A stretch of 64,000 nucleotides of DNA from CAZNKU01 sp045545235 (GCA_045545235.1 JAZQAN010000064.1:62001-126000), one strand, 5' to 3'. Shown: positions 31,878 to 42,397, counted from the stretch's first letter. Translations and numbers: made by a program. Notes: generated by a model from the sequence alone, not told the origin.

Positions 31878-33995
31878 TTATATCACTTTCTTGTTTTTGA
31901 GTCTTAACGAATTCAATACAACAGAAACTGATGATAAACTCATTGCCAATGCTGCAAGCATTGGATTTAGTAATATTCCTGTAAACGGATATATAATACC
32001 GGCAGCAATCGGAATGCAAATACTGTTATAACAAAATGCCCAAAATAGATTTTGCTTTACAGTCTTCATTGTAAACTTACTAGTATTTACCGCTTTTAAT
32101 ATTGTATCCAATCCTTCGTTTAGCAATATAATATCTGCCGAATCTATTGCTATATCTGTACCATTCATTACTGATATTCCTACATCAGCTTTTATAAGTG
32201 CAGGTGAATCATTTACGCCGTCACCAACCATAGCAACCTTATAATTTTTCATTAGTTCACCAACATATCTGCTCTTTTCATCAGGCAGCACATTAGCAAT
32301 TACTGATGTTATGTCAACTTGTTTTGCTATTTTTTCGGCAACTTTTTTTGAATCGCCACTGAGTATTATAACTTCTTTATTTTGTTTTTTTAATTCATTT
32401 ATAATAAAAATGGTCTCTTCTCTTATTGTATCAGCAAATTCAATATATCCCAACAATATACCGTCACATTTTAACCCTATCACTGTATTGTCAGATTCTA
32501 TATTTTCTTCAATAAACTTAGGACTTCCAAGTAAAACCTTGCTTCCGTTTATTGTACCGCTTAATCCCAAACCACTATGAGATTCAAAGTTTTCAGCCTC
32601 TTCTGCTTTTATATTGTTTTTGTTGCAATATTTCATTACTGCATCTGCGAGAGGGTGTTGAGAATGTTTTTCTAAAGTCGCGGCATACGACATTAATTTA
32701 TTTGTATTTTCCGATGTTATGTTAACTATATCGGGCTTTCCGTATGTTAAAGTCCCTGTCTTGTCAAAAACAATGCAATCTACACTATTTAATGTTTCTA
32801 TAGATTCTGCAGTTTTAAAAAGTACACCGTTAGATGCTCCAAGACCGCTACCAACCATTATGGCCATAGGTGTTGCAAGTCCTAATGAGCACGGACATGC
32901 TATAACTAATACTGCAACAAAAATTTGAAGTACAAAATCTATATTCTTACCTGTAGAAAACCAAATAAAAGATGAAACTAAGGCAATTATAAAAATTGTT
33001 GGTACAAAAACACCTGCAATTTTATCAGCAACTCTTTGTATTGGGGCTTTAGTATTTTGAGTATCACGGACAAGTTTGATAATTTTGTTGAGTAAAGTAT
33101 CCTCACCAATATTTGTTGCCTTGTAGATTACACTTCCGTTATAATTAATACTTCCCCCAATAACTTTATCTCCTGTTTTTTTATCAACCGGCATACTTTC
33201 CCCTGTAAACATACTTTCGTCAATAGTTGTAAAACCACTTTCTACAACGCCATCTACCGCTACTGATTCACCGGGTTTTAATAAAAGTATATCTCCAACT
33301 TTAATATCTTTTACATCAATTTCTATTGACTCATTACCTTTAATTAATGTGGCTTTAGTGGGTACTACATTCAAAAGTTTTTTTATAGCATCACCCGTGC
33401 GCGCTTTTGAAAGTTGTTCAAGATGCTTGCCAATTGAAACGAACATTATTATTGTTGCAGAGCTTTCAAAATACAAGTGTTGAATATTTAAATCAATCAA
33501 CATTGTATAAACGCTGTAAATAATTGATGCAACTGAGCCTATTGCAACAAGACTATTCATATTAGGGTGCAATTTAAACAAGGCTCTAAATCCATCAAAA
33601 ATCAAATTTCTTCCACATACAAGTACAGGTATAAGTAAAACTATTTGTATATAAGCTACTATATACATATCTGTATGCACTGCAGGCAATCCTATCATGT
33701 GTCCCATAGAAACATACATTAAAACCAATGTAAACAATGTGATTATAGTAAGGTTTAAATCATATTTCTTATTTACCTTTTCATTTTTTTCATCAATAAA
33801 AAATCCACAAGCTTTTACAACCTTCTCAATATCCTTCAATGTTAATCGTGAATCGTCATATTCAAAGATTGCTGTGTTTGTTGCTATACTGACTGAAGGG
33901 TTAATTATCCCATCAGTCTTTGACAATTCTTTCTCCAAATATGCAGAACATGCAGCACAATGCATCCCGCCAATTTTAAGTGTGATTTTATCCAT
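31878..33995 (-). CDS. copA: Copper-translocating P-type ATPase
   Basis: A 705-residue P1B ATPase that exports Cu+ from the cytoplasm. It has one N-terminal heavy-metal domain with GMHCAAC, membrane segments, the metal-channel motif CPCSLG typical of Cu+ pumps, the phosphorylation motif DKTGTLT, the HP motif in SQHPLADA and the hinge GDGVNDSPAL. AAGGAT lies before ATG 33995. One metal-binding domain is normal for clostridial forms. No copper-sensing CsoR or CopY gene lies nearby. Confidence 0.95.
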   Translation of the reverse strand: MDKITLKIGGMHCAACSAYLEKELSKTDGIINPSVSIATNTAIFEYDDSRLTLKDIEKVVKACGFFIDEKNEKVNKKYDLNLTIITLFTLVLMYVSMGHMIGLPAVHTDMYIVAYIQIVLLIPVLVCGRNLIFDGFRALFKLHPNMNSLVAIGSVASIIYSVYTMLIDLNIQHLYFESSATIIMFVSIGKHLEQLSKARTGDAIKKLLNVVPTKATLIKGNESIEIDVKDIKVGDILLLKPGESVAVDGVVESGFTTIDESMFTGESMPVDKKTGDKVIGGSINYNGSVIYKATNIGEDTLLNKIIKLVRDTQNTKAPIQRVADKIAGVFVPTIFIIALVSSFIWFSTGKNIDFVLQIFVAVLVIACPCSLGLATPMAIMVGSGLGASNGVLFKTAESIETLNSVDCIVFDKTGTLTYGKPDIVNITSENTNKLMSYAATLEKHSQHPLADAVMKYCNKNNIKAEEAENFESHSGLGLSGTINGSKVLLGSPKFIEENIESDNTVIGLKCDGILLGYIEFADTIREETIFIINELKKQNKEVIILSGDSKKVAEKIAKQVDITSVIANVLPDEKSRYVGELMKNYKVAMVGDGVNDSPALIKADVGISVMNGTDIAIDSADIILLNEGLDTILKAVNTSKFTMKTVKQNLFWAFCYNSICIPIAAGIIYPFTGILLNPMLAALAMSLSSVSVVLNSLRLKNKKVI

Positions 33996-34007
33996 TTAAT
34001 CATATCC

Positions 34008-35747
34008 TTACATTAAAAGTTTGAGTATTTCCGAACTTCTTTCAATAAATTCTGTCATTTCTTCAGTAGTAAGCGGATTATGGCATACTCTTGCAATATC
34101 ATAAATCTGTTTACAAATAAGTTCTTTTTTGATTATATCTTCCATAGATTCAATTTTGTTTATTATTTCACTATCTGTATTTAAAACAAGTGTATATTTT
34201 TGTTTAGTGAATGCATTACCAAACATTTTTGTCATATCATTCATTCTTCGTTCTTGTTCATCTTCAACTATTATTGCAGGAAGAGAAATTTTGAGGGATG
34301 ATGATGTTATTTTTAAATCTTCAATATTCAAAACATTCTTAAATACCTCTATAATAGTCTCATCATCCTTTGTATCTTGTGGCAATGTATCAATTCTTGT
34401 GAATTTCCACTGTTCTTTATATTCTAGGAAACTTATAAAATGCGTATCTATAAGGTGAGGCATTATAATTGCGCTTCTTCCCTCTTCTTTCAGCATTTTT
34501 ATATATTGTGCCTGTTGGTTTTCATCTGAAATGTATGTAATATTTTTATCCTGTGCTTCGGCATATTCCACCAATGATACATAATCACCAAGGGTAGTTT
34601 TAACCTGTAATACAGGTTTTAGTTTATCATAAAACTTTTCATCACGTAAGCAGCCATATTCTATAAATGGTGAAATATCATCATAATATTTATCAAAATT
34701 TTCTTTTTCAAGCTTGTGCAATGATATAATTTTATCTGCAACTTTTTTTGTGATATGAGATGAAATTTTACTTACATAGCCGTCGTTTTGAAGAGAGCTT
34801 CTTGATACATTTAGAGGAATTTCCGGACAATCTATAACACCTTTTAAAAGCATCAAAAATTCCGGTATAACTTCTTTAATATTATCTGCCACAAAAACCT
34901 GATTGTTAAACAATTTGATTTGTCCCTGAGCAGATTCAAATTCATGCGTTAATTTGGGGAAATATAAAATTCCTTTTAAATTGAAAGGATAATCAACATT
35001 CAGATGTATCCAGAATAACGGATCATTGTAATCACTGAAAAGTCTGTGGTAAAGTTCCTTATATTCTTCATCTTTGCAGTCTGCAGGTGACTTTGTCCAC
35101 AATGGATTTGTGTCATTAACAGGCTTATCTTCATCATTAAGATAAATTGGATACGGCAAGAATGCACAATATTTAAGTAACACACCACGTAATCTTTCAG
35201 GTTGCAAAAATTCTTCTTCATCAGCTGAAACATTCAAAGTGATTATTGTTCCACGGTCATTTTTTGATGATTCTGAAATTTCATATTCTGTACCACCATC
35301 ACATGACCATTTAACAGCGGGTTCATCTTTGTATGATTTTGTTTCAATTTCAACAACATCAGCAACCATATAAGCAGAATAAAACCCAAGACCAAAATGA
35401 CCGATAATCTGATTTTTTTCGTCTTTATCTTTATATTTTGCCAAAAATTCTTCAGCGCCGGAAAATGCAATCTGGTTTATATATTTATCTATTTCTTCTT
35501 CAGTCATACCTATGCCATTATCTTTAATTGTGATTTTTTTGTTTTCTTTATCACAATAAATATCAACTCTATAGTCTGTATCATCCGACTTACATTCACC
35601 AATACTCTGTAGTTTTTTTATTTTTGTAATAGCATCACAAGCATTTACAGTAAGTTCTCTTAAAAATATATCTTTGTCTGAATATAACCACTTTTTAATA
35701 ACAGGAAATATGTTTTGTGTCTGTACCTCTATATTACCTTTTTTCAT
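34008..35747 (-). CDS. htpG: Molecular chaperone HtpG (Hsp90)
   Basis: Hsp90 is an ATP-dependent chaperone. The 579-residue protein has the GHKL ATPase motifs FLRELTVNACDAITK, IKDNGIGMT, GHFGLGFYSAYMVAD and GTIITL, and the middle-domain SRSSLQNDG. It is shorter than E. coli HtpG, mostly in loops and the C-terminal part. ATG 35747 is chosen since GAGGTG lies 6 bases upstream; a GTG at 35756 would overlap that site. It follows the M18 gene closely and is probably cotranscribed. No CIRCE element is visible. Confidence 0.93.
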   Translation of the reverse strand: MKKGNIEVQTQNIFPVIKKWLYSDKDIFLRELTVNACDAITKIKKLQSIGECKSDDTDYRVDIYCDKENKKITIKDNGIGMTEEEIDKYINQIAFSGAEEFLAKYKDKDEKNQIIGHFGLGFYSAYMVADVVEIETKSYKDEPAVKWSCDGGTEYEISESSKNDRGTIITLNVSADEEEFLQPERLRGVLLKYCAFLPYPIYLNDEDKPVNDTNPLWTKSPADCKDEEYKELYHRLFSDYNDPLFWIHLNVDYPFNLKGILYFPKLTHEFESAQGQIKLFNNQVFVADNIKEVIPEFLMLLKGVIDCPEIPLNVSRSSLQNDGYVSKISSHITKKVADKIISLHKLEKENFDKYYDDISPFIEYGCLRDEKFYDKLKPVLQVKTTLGDYVSLVEYAEAQDKNITYISDENQQAQYIKMLKEEGRSAIIMPHLIDTHFISFLEYKEQWKFTRIDTLPQDTKDDETIIEVFKNVLNIEDLKITSSSLKISLPAIIVEDEQERRMNDMTKMFGNAFTKQKYTLVLNTDSEIINKIESMEDIIKKELICKQIYDIARVCHNPLTTEEMTEFIERSSEILKLLM

Positions 35748-35757
35748 TAGTTTCACC

Positions 35758-37128
35758 TCATATTAAATAGAAAGATTTATATAACTTATATGACATATAT
35801 ACGTCCAATTTAGCAACAATTTCAAATGGGGCATGCATAGATAAAACAGGAACGCCACAGTCAATTGTATCTATATTTCTGTTTGCCACAAATTGAGCAA
35901 CAGTACCTCCACCACCTTCATCGACTTTACCAAGTTCTCCAATTTGCCAAACTACATCATTATCCTTGCATATTTTACGAATTTCGCCCATAAATTCTGC
36001 GCTGGCATCAGATGAACCACTCTTACCTCTTGCTCCTGTATACTTACAAATCATAACACCATAATTTGCCTTTGGAGCATTTCGTGGTTCAGAAACTTCT
36101 TTGTATGTTGGGTCCATCGCTGCACCTACATCAGCTGATAAACATTTTGAATTAGCAAAACATTTTCTCAGCATTAATTCATTAAAATTACCTACTTGAG
36201 CATTTATCATAGCTGAAATAGCATATTCAAAATACTCCGCCTGCATACCTGTATTTCCCATGCTGCCGATTTCTTCCTTGTCAGCTAACAAGCACACAGC
36301 TGTTCTTTCGGGATTTTTAATATCAAAAATACCTTTTACTGCACCATAGGAACATACTCTGTCATCATGACCATAAGCGCCAATTAAACTTCTGTCAAAG
36401 CCAATATCACGAGCTTTACCACTTGGAACAACTTCAATTTCAGCACTTAAGAAATCTTCTTCTTCTATTCCATACTTGTCATTTAATATTTTCAAAACAG
36501 TTTCTTTAATTTTTTCCTTATCGTTATCAGAAGGTAAACTTCCAATAAGAACATTAAGATTTTCCCCTGGAATAGCTTCTCCTAACTTTTGACTCATTTG
36601 TTTTTGAGCAAGATGAGGCAAAAGATCTGTTATACAAAAAACAGGGTCCTTATCGTCATCGCCAATTGAAATCTCTACTTTACTTCCATCAGATTTAACA
36701 ACAACTCCATACAATGCAAGAGGTATGGTTGTCCATTGATATTTTTTTATACCACCATAATAATGTGTTTTAAACAACGCAAGTTCAGTATCTTCATATA
36801 AAGGATTTTGTTTTAAATCTAAACGCGGAGAATCAATATGTGAAGCTACGAGGTTAATTCCTTCTGTTATGGATTTTTCACCTACAACAGCAAGAATAAT
36901 ACTTTTTCCTCTGTTATTAATATATATTTTATCTCCTACCTTTAGCTTTTTATTTTCATCAAAAGCTACAAAGCCATTTTCTTCTGCTAACTTTATTGTA
37001 TAATCAACACACAATCTTTCTGTTTTACCGTTATCAAGATATTCTTTGTACGATTCACAAAAATCAAAGATTTGTTTTTTTTCACTTTCGTTAATTATCT
37101 CCCACCCATTTTTCTGTTCGTATTTCAT
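35758..37128 (-). CDS. M18 family aminopeptidase
   Basis: A 456-residue zinc aminopeptidase of the aspartyl-aminopeptidase family. Motifs include ASHIDSPRLDLK, GAYGHDDRVCS, ADKEEIGSMGNTGMQ and VLSMHAPFEI, which supply the dinuclear zinc ligands and catalytic Glu. The start overlaps the end of the transglycosylase gene (ATGA) with GAGGAG inside that gene. Members form TET-like dodecamers; the substrate preference is usually acidic N-terminal residues. Confidence 0.93.
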   Translation of the reverse strand: MKYEQKNGWEIINESEKKQIFDFCESYKEYLDNGKTERLCVDYTIKLAEENGFVAFDENKKLKVGDKIYINNRGKSIILAVVGEKSITEGINLVASHIDSPRLDLKQNPLYEDTELALFKTHYYGGIKKYQWTTIPLALYGVVVKSDGSKVEISIGDDDKDPVFCITDLLPHLAQKQMSQKLGEAIPGENLNVLIGSLPSDNDKEKIKETVLKILNDKYGIEEEDFLSAEIEVVPSGKARDIGFDRSLIGAYGHDDRVCSYGAVKGIFDIKNPERTAVCLLADKEEIGSMGNTGMQAEYFEYAISAMINAQVGNFNELMLRKCFANSKCLSADVGAAMDPTYKEVSEPRNAPKANYGVMICKYTGARGKSGSSDASAEFMGEIRKICKDNDVVWQIGELGKVDEGGGGTVAQFVANRNIDTIDCGVPVLSMHAPFEIVAKLDVYMSYKLYKSFYLI

Positions 37129-37670
37129 AACTTCAACTCCTCATATAAAAATTTATAAATTTTTATGTTATTATTAATTTTAGTAATATATGCATTGGTT
37201 TCATTGTATGGGGTTTTATCAATTTTTTTTCCATCATTTGAGTATTTGCTATCACTTAACCATTTTTCAACATTACCCATACCGGCATTGTAAGCTGCAA
37301 TGGCAGTATTAAAATCATTATATTTATCCATAAGATAATCAAAATAGAAGACTCCTAATTTTATGTTTGTTTCAGGAACGTATAAATCACTTTTTTTAAT
37401 TTTATCCATTCCAAGTTTCTCGGCACACCAATTAGCTGTATCTAAAGTAAGCTGCATAAGCCCAATAGCATCTTTCGGAGAAACTGCATCAGATTCAAAA
37501 TTACTTTCCGCTTTTATAATTGATAAAATCAAATATTTATCAATGTTATATTCAGAACATTCCTCATTTATTATTTCTTTATATTCAGTTTTATACAAAT
37601 ATTTTGCAATAAATAAAATTAAAATTGCAACTATAAAAATAAATATTATTATTTTAAATATATTTTTCAC
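37125..37670 (-). CDS. Membrane-anchored lytic transglycosylase (SLT domain)
   Basis: A 181-residue protein with an N-terminal membrane helix (residues 4-24) and an SLT domain that cleaves peptidoglycan glycan strands. The catalytic Glu is in IIKAESNF, followed by GLMQLT and AIAAYNAGMGNV, the family signatures. The start is GTG 37670, overlapping the end of coaE by 17 bases. The order polA-coaE-SLT is a recurrent clostridial arrangement. Confidence 0.92.
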   Translation of the reverse strand: MKNIFKIIIFIFIVAILILFIAKYLYKTEYKEIINEECSEYNIDKYLILSIIKAESNFESDAVSPKDAIGLMQLTLDTANWCAEKLGMDKIKKSDLYVPETNIKLGVFYFDYLMDKYNDFNTAIAAYNAGMGNVEKWLSDSKYSNDGKKIDKTPYNETNAYITKINNNIKIYKFLYEELKL

Positions 37671-38250
37671 TTATGCACTTCCTTATTATTACTTTGGATT
37701 TTTCATATAATTCATCAATGTTACAATCACTCTGTATAACAATATCAGCAAAATTTGAATAAAAATTATTGTCAGGTTGACTACTCATTCTTTTTTTTGC
37801 GCTTTCTTCACTTATGCCATCTCTTTTACAAATAAACTCAACTCTTCTTTCATCAGAGTTTATAACAGAAATGGTAACATCACATAACTCAAGAATTTCC
37901 GGCGTCAAATGAATTACCGCGCCGTCTATTATTGTTAACTCACTTAGCATTTCTTTAGTCTTTTTTATTATAGCAGGGTGAGTTATGCTGCTTAGCAGTT
38001 TTAGTTTTTCTGAATCAGAAAAAACTATTTTACCTAATTTTTTTCTATCAATAGCTTTTTTATCATCAAGAATCTCTTCTCCAAATTCCTTTATTAGTTG
38101 ATAATATGCTTCATTTGGTTTTAAAATAACTTCATGTCCAAGTACATCAGTATCTATATGTTTAAAACCAAGATCTACAGCAGCCTTTGCAACAATACTT
38201 TTGCCCGATCCACTACCACCGGTTAACCCTATAATAAATTTATTTTGCAT
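37654..38250 (-). CDS. coaE: Dephospho-CoA kinase
   Basis: CoaE performs the last step of coenzyme A synthesis. The 198-residue protein begins with the P-loop IIGLTGGSGSGKS, then HIDTDVLGHEV, and has the lid-type RMSSQPDNNFY region. ATG 38250 lies inside the end of polA (an ATG also at 38253), with translation probably coupled to polA. The length fits. Confidence 0.94.
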   Translation of the reverse strand: MQNKFIIGLTGGSGSGKSIVAKAAVDLGFKHIDTDVLGHEVILKPNEAYYQLIKEFGEEILDDKKAIDRKKLGKIVFSDSEKLKLLSSITHPAIIKKTKEMLSELTIIDGAVIHLTPEILELCDVTISVINSDERRVEFICKRDGISEESAKKRMSSQPDNNFYSNFADIVIQSDCNIDELYEKSKVIIRKCISEKYI

Positions 38251-40750
38251 CATACCACGTTTCACCTACATTCATATCTGCAACAAGAGGGACACTCAGT
38301 GTTACTGCATTTTCCATTTCATACTTAAGTATGTTTTTAACAACTTCCACCTCAGTTTTTAATGCATCAATAATTAGCTCATCATGTACCTGAAGAACAA
38401 GTTTGGATTTTAAATTTTCTTTTTTTAATCGTTTGAAAATATTTACCATAGCAATTTTGATTATATCGGCTGCAGACCCCTGTATTGGTGTATTCATAGC
38501 AACACGTTCGCCAAATGACCGTTGAATAAAATTACCGGCATTAAGTTCAGGTAAATACCTTCTTCTGTTGAAAATAGTTTCAACATATCCATCTTCTCTT
38601 GCGTTTTCAATAATGTCATCCATGTATTTTTTTACACCACTAAAATTTTCAAAATAACTCTCTATATATTCTTTAGCTTCATTTTTTTTGATACCCAATT
38701 CCTGTGCAAGGGAAAAATCACCCATACCGTATACTATACCAAAATTTACAGTTTTTGCTCTTGAACGCATTTGTCCATTAACTTCAGAAGGATTAACACC
38801 AAAAATTTGAGAAGCAGTACGCGTATGAATATCTTCATTTTTTATAAATGCCGTACACATATTTATATCTTTTGAAATGTGCGCAAGCACGCGCAACTCA
38901 ATCTGCGAATAATCGGCATCAACTAAAATATGTTCTTCATCAGACGGAATAAACATTTTACGCACTTCTCTACCAAGTTCAGTTTTCACGGGAATATTCT
39001 GCAAATTTGGTTCAGTGCTGCTGATTCGACCTGTTACTGTAACAGTTTGATTAAAATTCGAATGTATTTTTCCTGTATTATCATTAATCACAGACAAAAG
39101 ACCATCGGCATATGTTCCCTTCAATTTCACAAGATGTCTATACTCCATTATCAAATCAATAACATCATGTGTACCTTTTAATTTTTCTAAAACTTCAACA
39201 CTAGTCGAATATCCGCTTTTTGTTTTTTTTATTACAGGAAGATGTAATTTTTCAAACAAAACTCCACCAAGTTGTTTAGTCGAATTAATATTAAATTCAG
39301 TACCGCATAATTCATATATATTTGCAGTTATTTTTTCAATCTTAGCAGCAAGAAAATTCTGAAAATTCAACAAATTTTCTCTATTAACTCTTACACCATA
39401 TATCTGCATTGAAGCAAGAACTTCAACAAGAGGCATTTCTATATCGTAAAAAAGTTTTTCCTGTTTATTTTCAATTATTTTTTTAGTTAAATATTCATAC
39501 AAATTAATTATATTGACAATGTTTTCCGAACTTGCATTACCTAAAACATCCATAGAAATTGTTTCAATACTGTAATCTGTTGCGGAAGGATTTATTATAT
39601 AATAACCAATCATTGTGTCAAAAAAAGCATTTTCAAATTGAATATCTTTTTGCGCAAAGCCAACTATTTGTTCCTTAATATTGTGAGAGATTTTTTTGAT
39701 AGCAGGATTTTTTATAAAATCATACAAATCAGTTAATTCAATTTTAGTTATATCTTCAACATCAGTTGCCGCATAACATACTTTATCATCAAAGTAATAA
39801 AAAACTAACTCTTTTGATTTTATGTTTTTTAACAAAACATCCGTATTATCAAGTATTTTTACATTTTCGGAGGAATTTGATTTAATGTTTAATTTTTTTA
39901 TAAAACTAGTAAAATTCAATTTTGTAAACAAATTAAACAAAACTTCATTATTGTATTCCTTTATTATAGTTTCATCAATTTCGAACTCTATTGGTACATC
40001 TCGTACAATTGTTGACAAAACCTTACTGTTAAAAGCATCATCTTTACCATCTATTAATTTTGTACGTACACCTTTAGTAACATCAATATCATTGATATTA
40101 TCGTAAATATATTCAATACTTTTGTATTTTTGAATTAATCCAAACGCTGTTTTTTCACCTATTCCGGAAACTCCCGGAATGTTATCAGAAGTATCCCCCA
40201 TCAAAGCCTTAACATCAATGAATTCAACGGGGCTTACTCCGTATTTTTCAAAAACAGTAACATCTGTGTAATCAACAGTATCGGTAACACCACTACGTGT
40301 TGTAATAAGTTTAACAATTGTATTTTGACTAGCTAACTGCAAATCATCTTTATCGCCGGTTAGAATATTACATGCAATGCTTTTTTCATCACATATCTTT
40401 GAAACTGTACCTATAATATCATCAGCCTCATACCCGGGTATTTCGAGCATTTTAATATTCATTGCCGAAAGAACCTCTTTAAGCAAAGGCATCTGTTGCC
40501 TTAATTCTTCAGGCATTCCTTTTCGTTGTGCTTTATATTCAGAATACATATTATGCCTGAAAGTTGGAGCATGTACATCAAATGCAACACACAAATGCGT
40601 AGGTTGAACTTCTGAAATATATTTGAACAGAATATTTAAAAAACCATATATCGCATTTGTATATATTCCTTCATTATTCGTAAGTAAACGAACACCATAA
40701 AATGCTCTGTTGACAATACTGTTACCATCTATTATCATAAGATTATTCAA
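38240..40750 (-). CDS. polA: DNA polymerase I
   Basis: PolA fills gaps in repair and removes RNA primers. The 836-residue protein has an N-terminal 5'-3' exonuclease (MIIDGNSIVNRAFYG, PGYEADDIIG, GDTSDNIPGV), a middle 3'-5' exonuclease-like region in which the DxE proofreading motif is not visible, and a C-terminal polymerase domain (DADYSQIELRVLAHIS, RAKTVNFGIVYGM, QVHDELI). Loss of proofreading is common in Firmicutes PolA. The start is TTG 40750, 6 bases after GAGGTG. Confidence 0.95.
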   Translation of the reverse strand: MNNLMIIDGNSIVNRAFYGVRLLTNNEGIYTNAIYGFLNILFKYISEVQPTHLCVAFDVHAPTFRHNMYSEYKAQRKGMPEELRQQMPLLKEVLSAMNIKMLEIPGYEADDIIGTVSKICDEKSIACNILTGDKDDLQLASQNTIVKLITTRSGVTDTVDYTDVTVFEKYGVSPVEFIDVKALMGDTSDNIPGVSGIGEKTAFGLIQKYKSIEYIYDNINDIDVTKGVRTKLIDGKDDAFNSKVLSTIVRDVPIEFEIDETIIKEYNNEVLFNLFTKLNFTSFIKKLNIKSNSSENVKILDNTDVLLKNIKSKELVFYYFDDKVCYAATDVEDITKIELTDLYDFIKNPAIKKISHNIKEQIVGFAQKDIQFENAFFDTMIGYYIINPSATDYSIETISMDVLGNASSENIVNIINLYEYLTKKIIENKQEKLFYDIEMPLVEVLASMQIYGVRVNRENLLNFQNFLAAKIEKITANIYELCGTEFNINSTKQLGGVLFEKLHLPVIKKTKSGYSTSVEVLEKLKGTHDVIDLIMEYRHLVKLKGTYADGLLSVINDNTGKIHSNFNQTVTVTGRISSTEPNLQNIPVKTELGREVRKMFIPSDEEHILVDADYSQIELRVLAHISKDINMCTAFIKNEDIHTRTASQIFGVNPSEVNGQMRSRAKTVNFGIVYGMGDFSLAQELGIKKNEAKEYIESYFENFSGVKKYMDDIIENAREDGYVETIFNRRRYLPELNAGNFIQRSFGERVAMNTPIQGSAADIIKIAMVNIFKRLKKENLKSKLVLQVHDELIIDALKTEVEVVKNILKYEMENAVTLSVPLVADMNVGETWYDAK

Positions 40751-40795
40751 TATAGTCACCTCGTAAAACATACTAAAGTAATTGGCATAATTAAT

Positions 40796-40830
40796 AAAAA
40801 AGTCTTAGATATTTCACTAAGACTTTTTAC
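40796..40830 (-). terminator. Terminator of the ftsZ transcript
   Basis: On the minus strand AAAAAGTCTTAG pairs with CTAAGACTTTTT across an 8-base loop, and T residues follow. Confidence 0.85.
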
Positions 40831-40831
40831 A

Positions 40832-41968
40832 TTATTTTCTTAAAAAAGTTGGGAAATCCAAATCATCATCAACTGCTGTTTGTTCAACTATTGTTTTAAA
40901 CGGATTTTCATCAGGTTCTTCAACTTTCTTTTCTGGTTCGACAACTGGTTCTGGTTTTGTTTCAGCTACTCCACCCCATACAGGAGAAATAATTTTTTCA
41001 GGAACATAATTATTATCAAATCCTGTAGCAATCAAAGTAATTTCAAGTTCATCTTCAAGTGATTCATTTATAGTTACACCAAAAATGTATTCAGCATCAA
41101 CATCAGCAAGTTCCTGAATAAGCTCATTTGCACGGTGAATTTCCATCATACCCAAATCTGATGCACCGGCAATGTTAACCAAAATACCTTTCGCACCCGC
41201 TATTGATGTTTCAAGAAGCGGACTGTTAATAGCCATTCTTGCTGCTTCTTCAGCTCTGTTTTCACCTTTAGCACGTCCGATACCCATATGTGCCAAACCA
41301 GTATTTTTCATTATAGCTTTCAAATCAGCAAAATCAAGGTTAATAGTACCGGAACCAACAATCAACTCACTGATACCCTGAAGACCTTGTCTTAATACAT
41401 CATCAGCAATACGTAAAGCTTCTTCAAAAGGTATATTTCTCTTGTCTTGAGCTATATCAAGCAACTTATCATTATGTATTATAACCAAAGAATCCGAATT
41501 TTTCTTAAGTTCTTCAATACCAACTTCAGCTTGAGCCATTCTCTTTTTACCTTCAACCGTAAATGGCTTTGTTACAATCGCTACAGTAAGTTTCCCTAAT
41601 TCTTTAGCAATTCCTGCGACTACAGGAGCTGCACCAGTACCTGTTCCGCCACCCATTCCGGCTGTTACAAATACCATATCAGCATCTTTAATAGCAGCAG
41701 CAATATCATCTCTGCTTTCTTCAGCTGCCTTACGACCCATTTCAGGATTTGCACCAGCACCAAGTCCTCTTGTTATCTTTTCACCAATTTGAATCTTTGT
41801 ATTAGAATTAGCTCTTTTCAAAGCCTGAGCATCTGTATTAACGGAAATAAACTCAACAGAGCGTAACCCAACCTCAATCATTCGGTTGACGGCATTGTTG
41901 CCGGCTCCCCCTACACCAATTACCTTAATATTGGCAGGAAACTCATTTTCTATTTCAAGTTCTATCAC
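40832..41968 (-). CDS. ftsZ: Cell division protein FtsZ
   Basis: FtsZ is the tubulin-like GTPase of the division ring. The 378-residue protein has GGAGNNAVNRM, the GTPase signature GGGTGTGAAPV, the T7 loop with NLDFADLK, an acidic proline-containing linker and the conserved C-terminal peptide DDDLDFPTFLRK that binds membrane tethers. The start is GTG 41968 with AGGAGG 6 bases upstream. Its own promoter lies in the 60-base gap to sbp. Confidence 0.97.
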   Translation of the reverse strand: MIELEIENEFPANIKVIGVGGAGNNAVNRMIEVGLRSVEFISVNTDAQALKRANSNTKIQIGEKITRGLGAGANPEMGRKAAEESRDDIAAAIKDADMVFVTAGMGGGTGTGAAPVVAGIAKELGKLTVAIVTKPFTVEGKKRMAQAEVGIEELKKNSDSLVIIHNDKLLDIAQDKRNIPFEEALRIADDVLRQGLQGISELIVGSGTINLDFADLKAIMKNTGLAHMGIGRAKGENRAEEAARMAINSPLLETSIAGAKGILVNIAGASDLGMMEIHRANELIQELADVDAEYIFGVTINESLEDELEITLIATGFDNNYVPEKIISPVWGGVAETKPEPVVEPEKKVEEPDENPFKTIVEQTAVDDDLDFPTFLRK

Positions 41969-42000
41969 AATAATCCTCCTAACATTATATACATAACTCT

Positions 42001-42029
42001 ATTATATATAATTTTTTTTGATTTGTAAA
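42001..42029 (-). promoter_or_regulatory. Promoter of ftsZ
   Basis: On the minus strand TTTACA (42029-42024), 17 bases, TATAAT (42006-42001), 32 bases before the GTG start. Confidence 0.7.
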
Positions 42030-42030
42030 G

Positions 42031-42396
42031 TCATTTTTCCATTTTTTTATCATTTAATTTTTCTTTTAACTTATTTATGCCTATACGTCTTAATGTTGCA
42101 AAGTTTTGAAACAATCTTGTACCAAAAACAACAATTGCAGCTATTGACAAATCAACATTAAGTAACTTACCAATATACGTAAGCAACGCTGCCAATATTG
42201 CATTGCCAAAAAAACCCGATATAAATATGTTCAGTTTGAAATTTTTATTTATATGTGCAAGAAAGCCGCCGAAAATCGAATCAAAGCCGGCAAGAATTGC
42301 AACTGCAATGTATATTGTAAAATCAGACGGAACATTAAATGGCATAAATAATGCAATCAAAACTCCGATTAAAACACAAAACAATACAATAACCAT
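42031..42396 (-). CDS. sbp: Small basic membrane protein (DUF1290)
   Basis: A 121-residue protein with three or four hydrophobic segments and a basic C-terminus, matching the small basic protein family (Sbp, DUF1290) found next to division genes in Firmicutes. ATG 42396 is preferred since GAGGGT lies 8 bases upstream; a GTG 15 bases earlier overlaps that site. It starts one base after the DUF881 stop. The function is unknown but the location in the murA-ftsQ-ftsZ cluster links it to division or envelope growth. Confidence 0.88.
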   Translation of the reverse strand: MVIVLFCVLIGVLIALFMPFNVPSDFTIYIAVAILAGFDSIFGGFLAHINKNFKLNIFISGFFGNAILAALLTYIGKLLNVDLSIAAIVVFGTRLFQNFATLRRIGINKLKEKLNDKKMEK

Positions 42397-42397
42397 T

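Noticed and set aside
31876..32019. N-terminal extension of the M24 peptidase into copA
   Set aside because: The extra 48 codons overlap conserved copA sequence in another frame, and the peptidase homology begins at the ATG at 31875.
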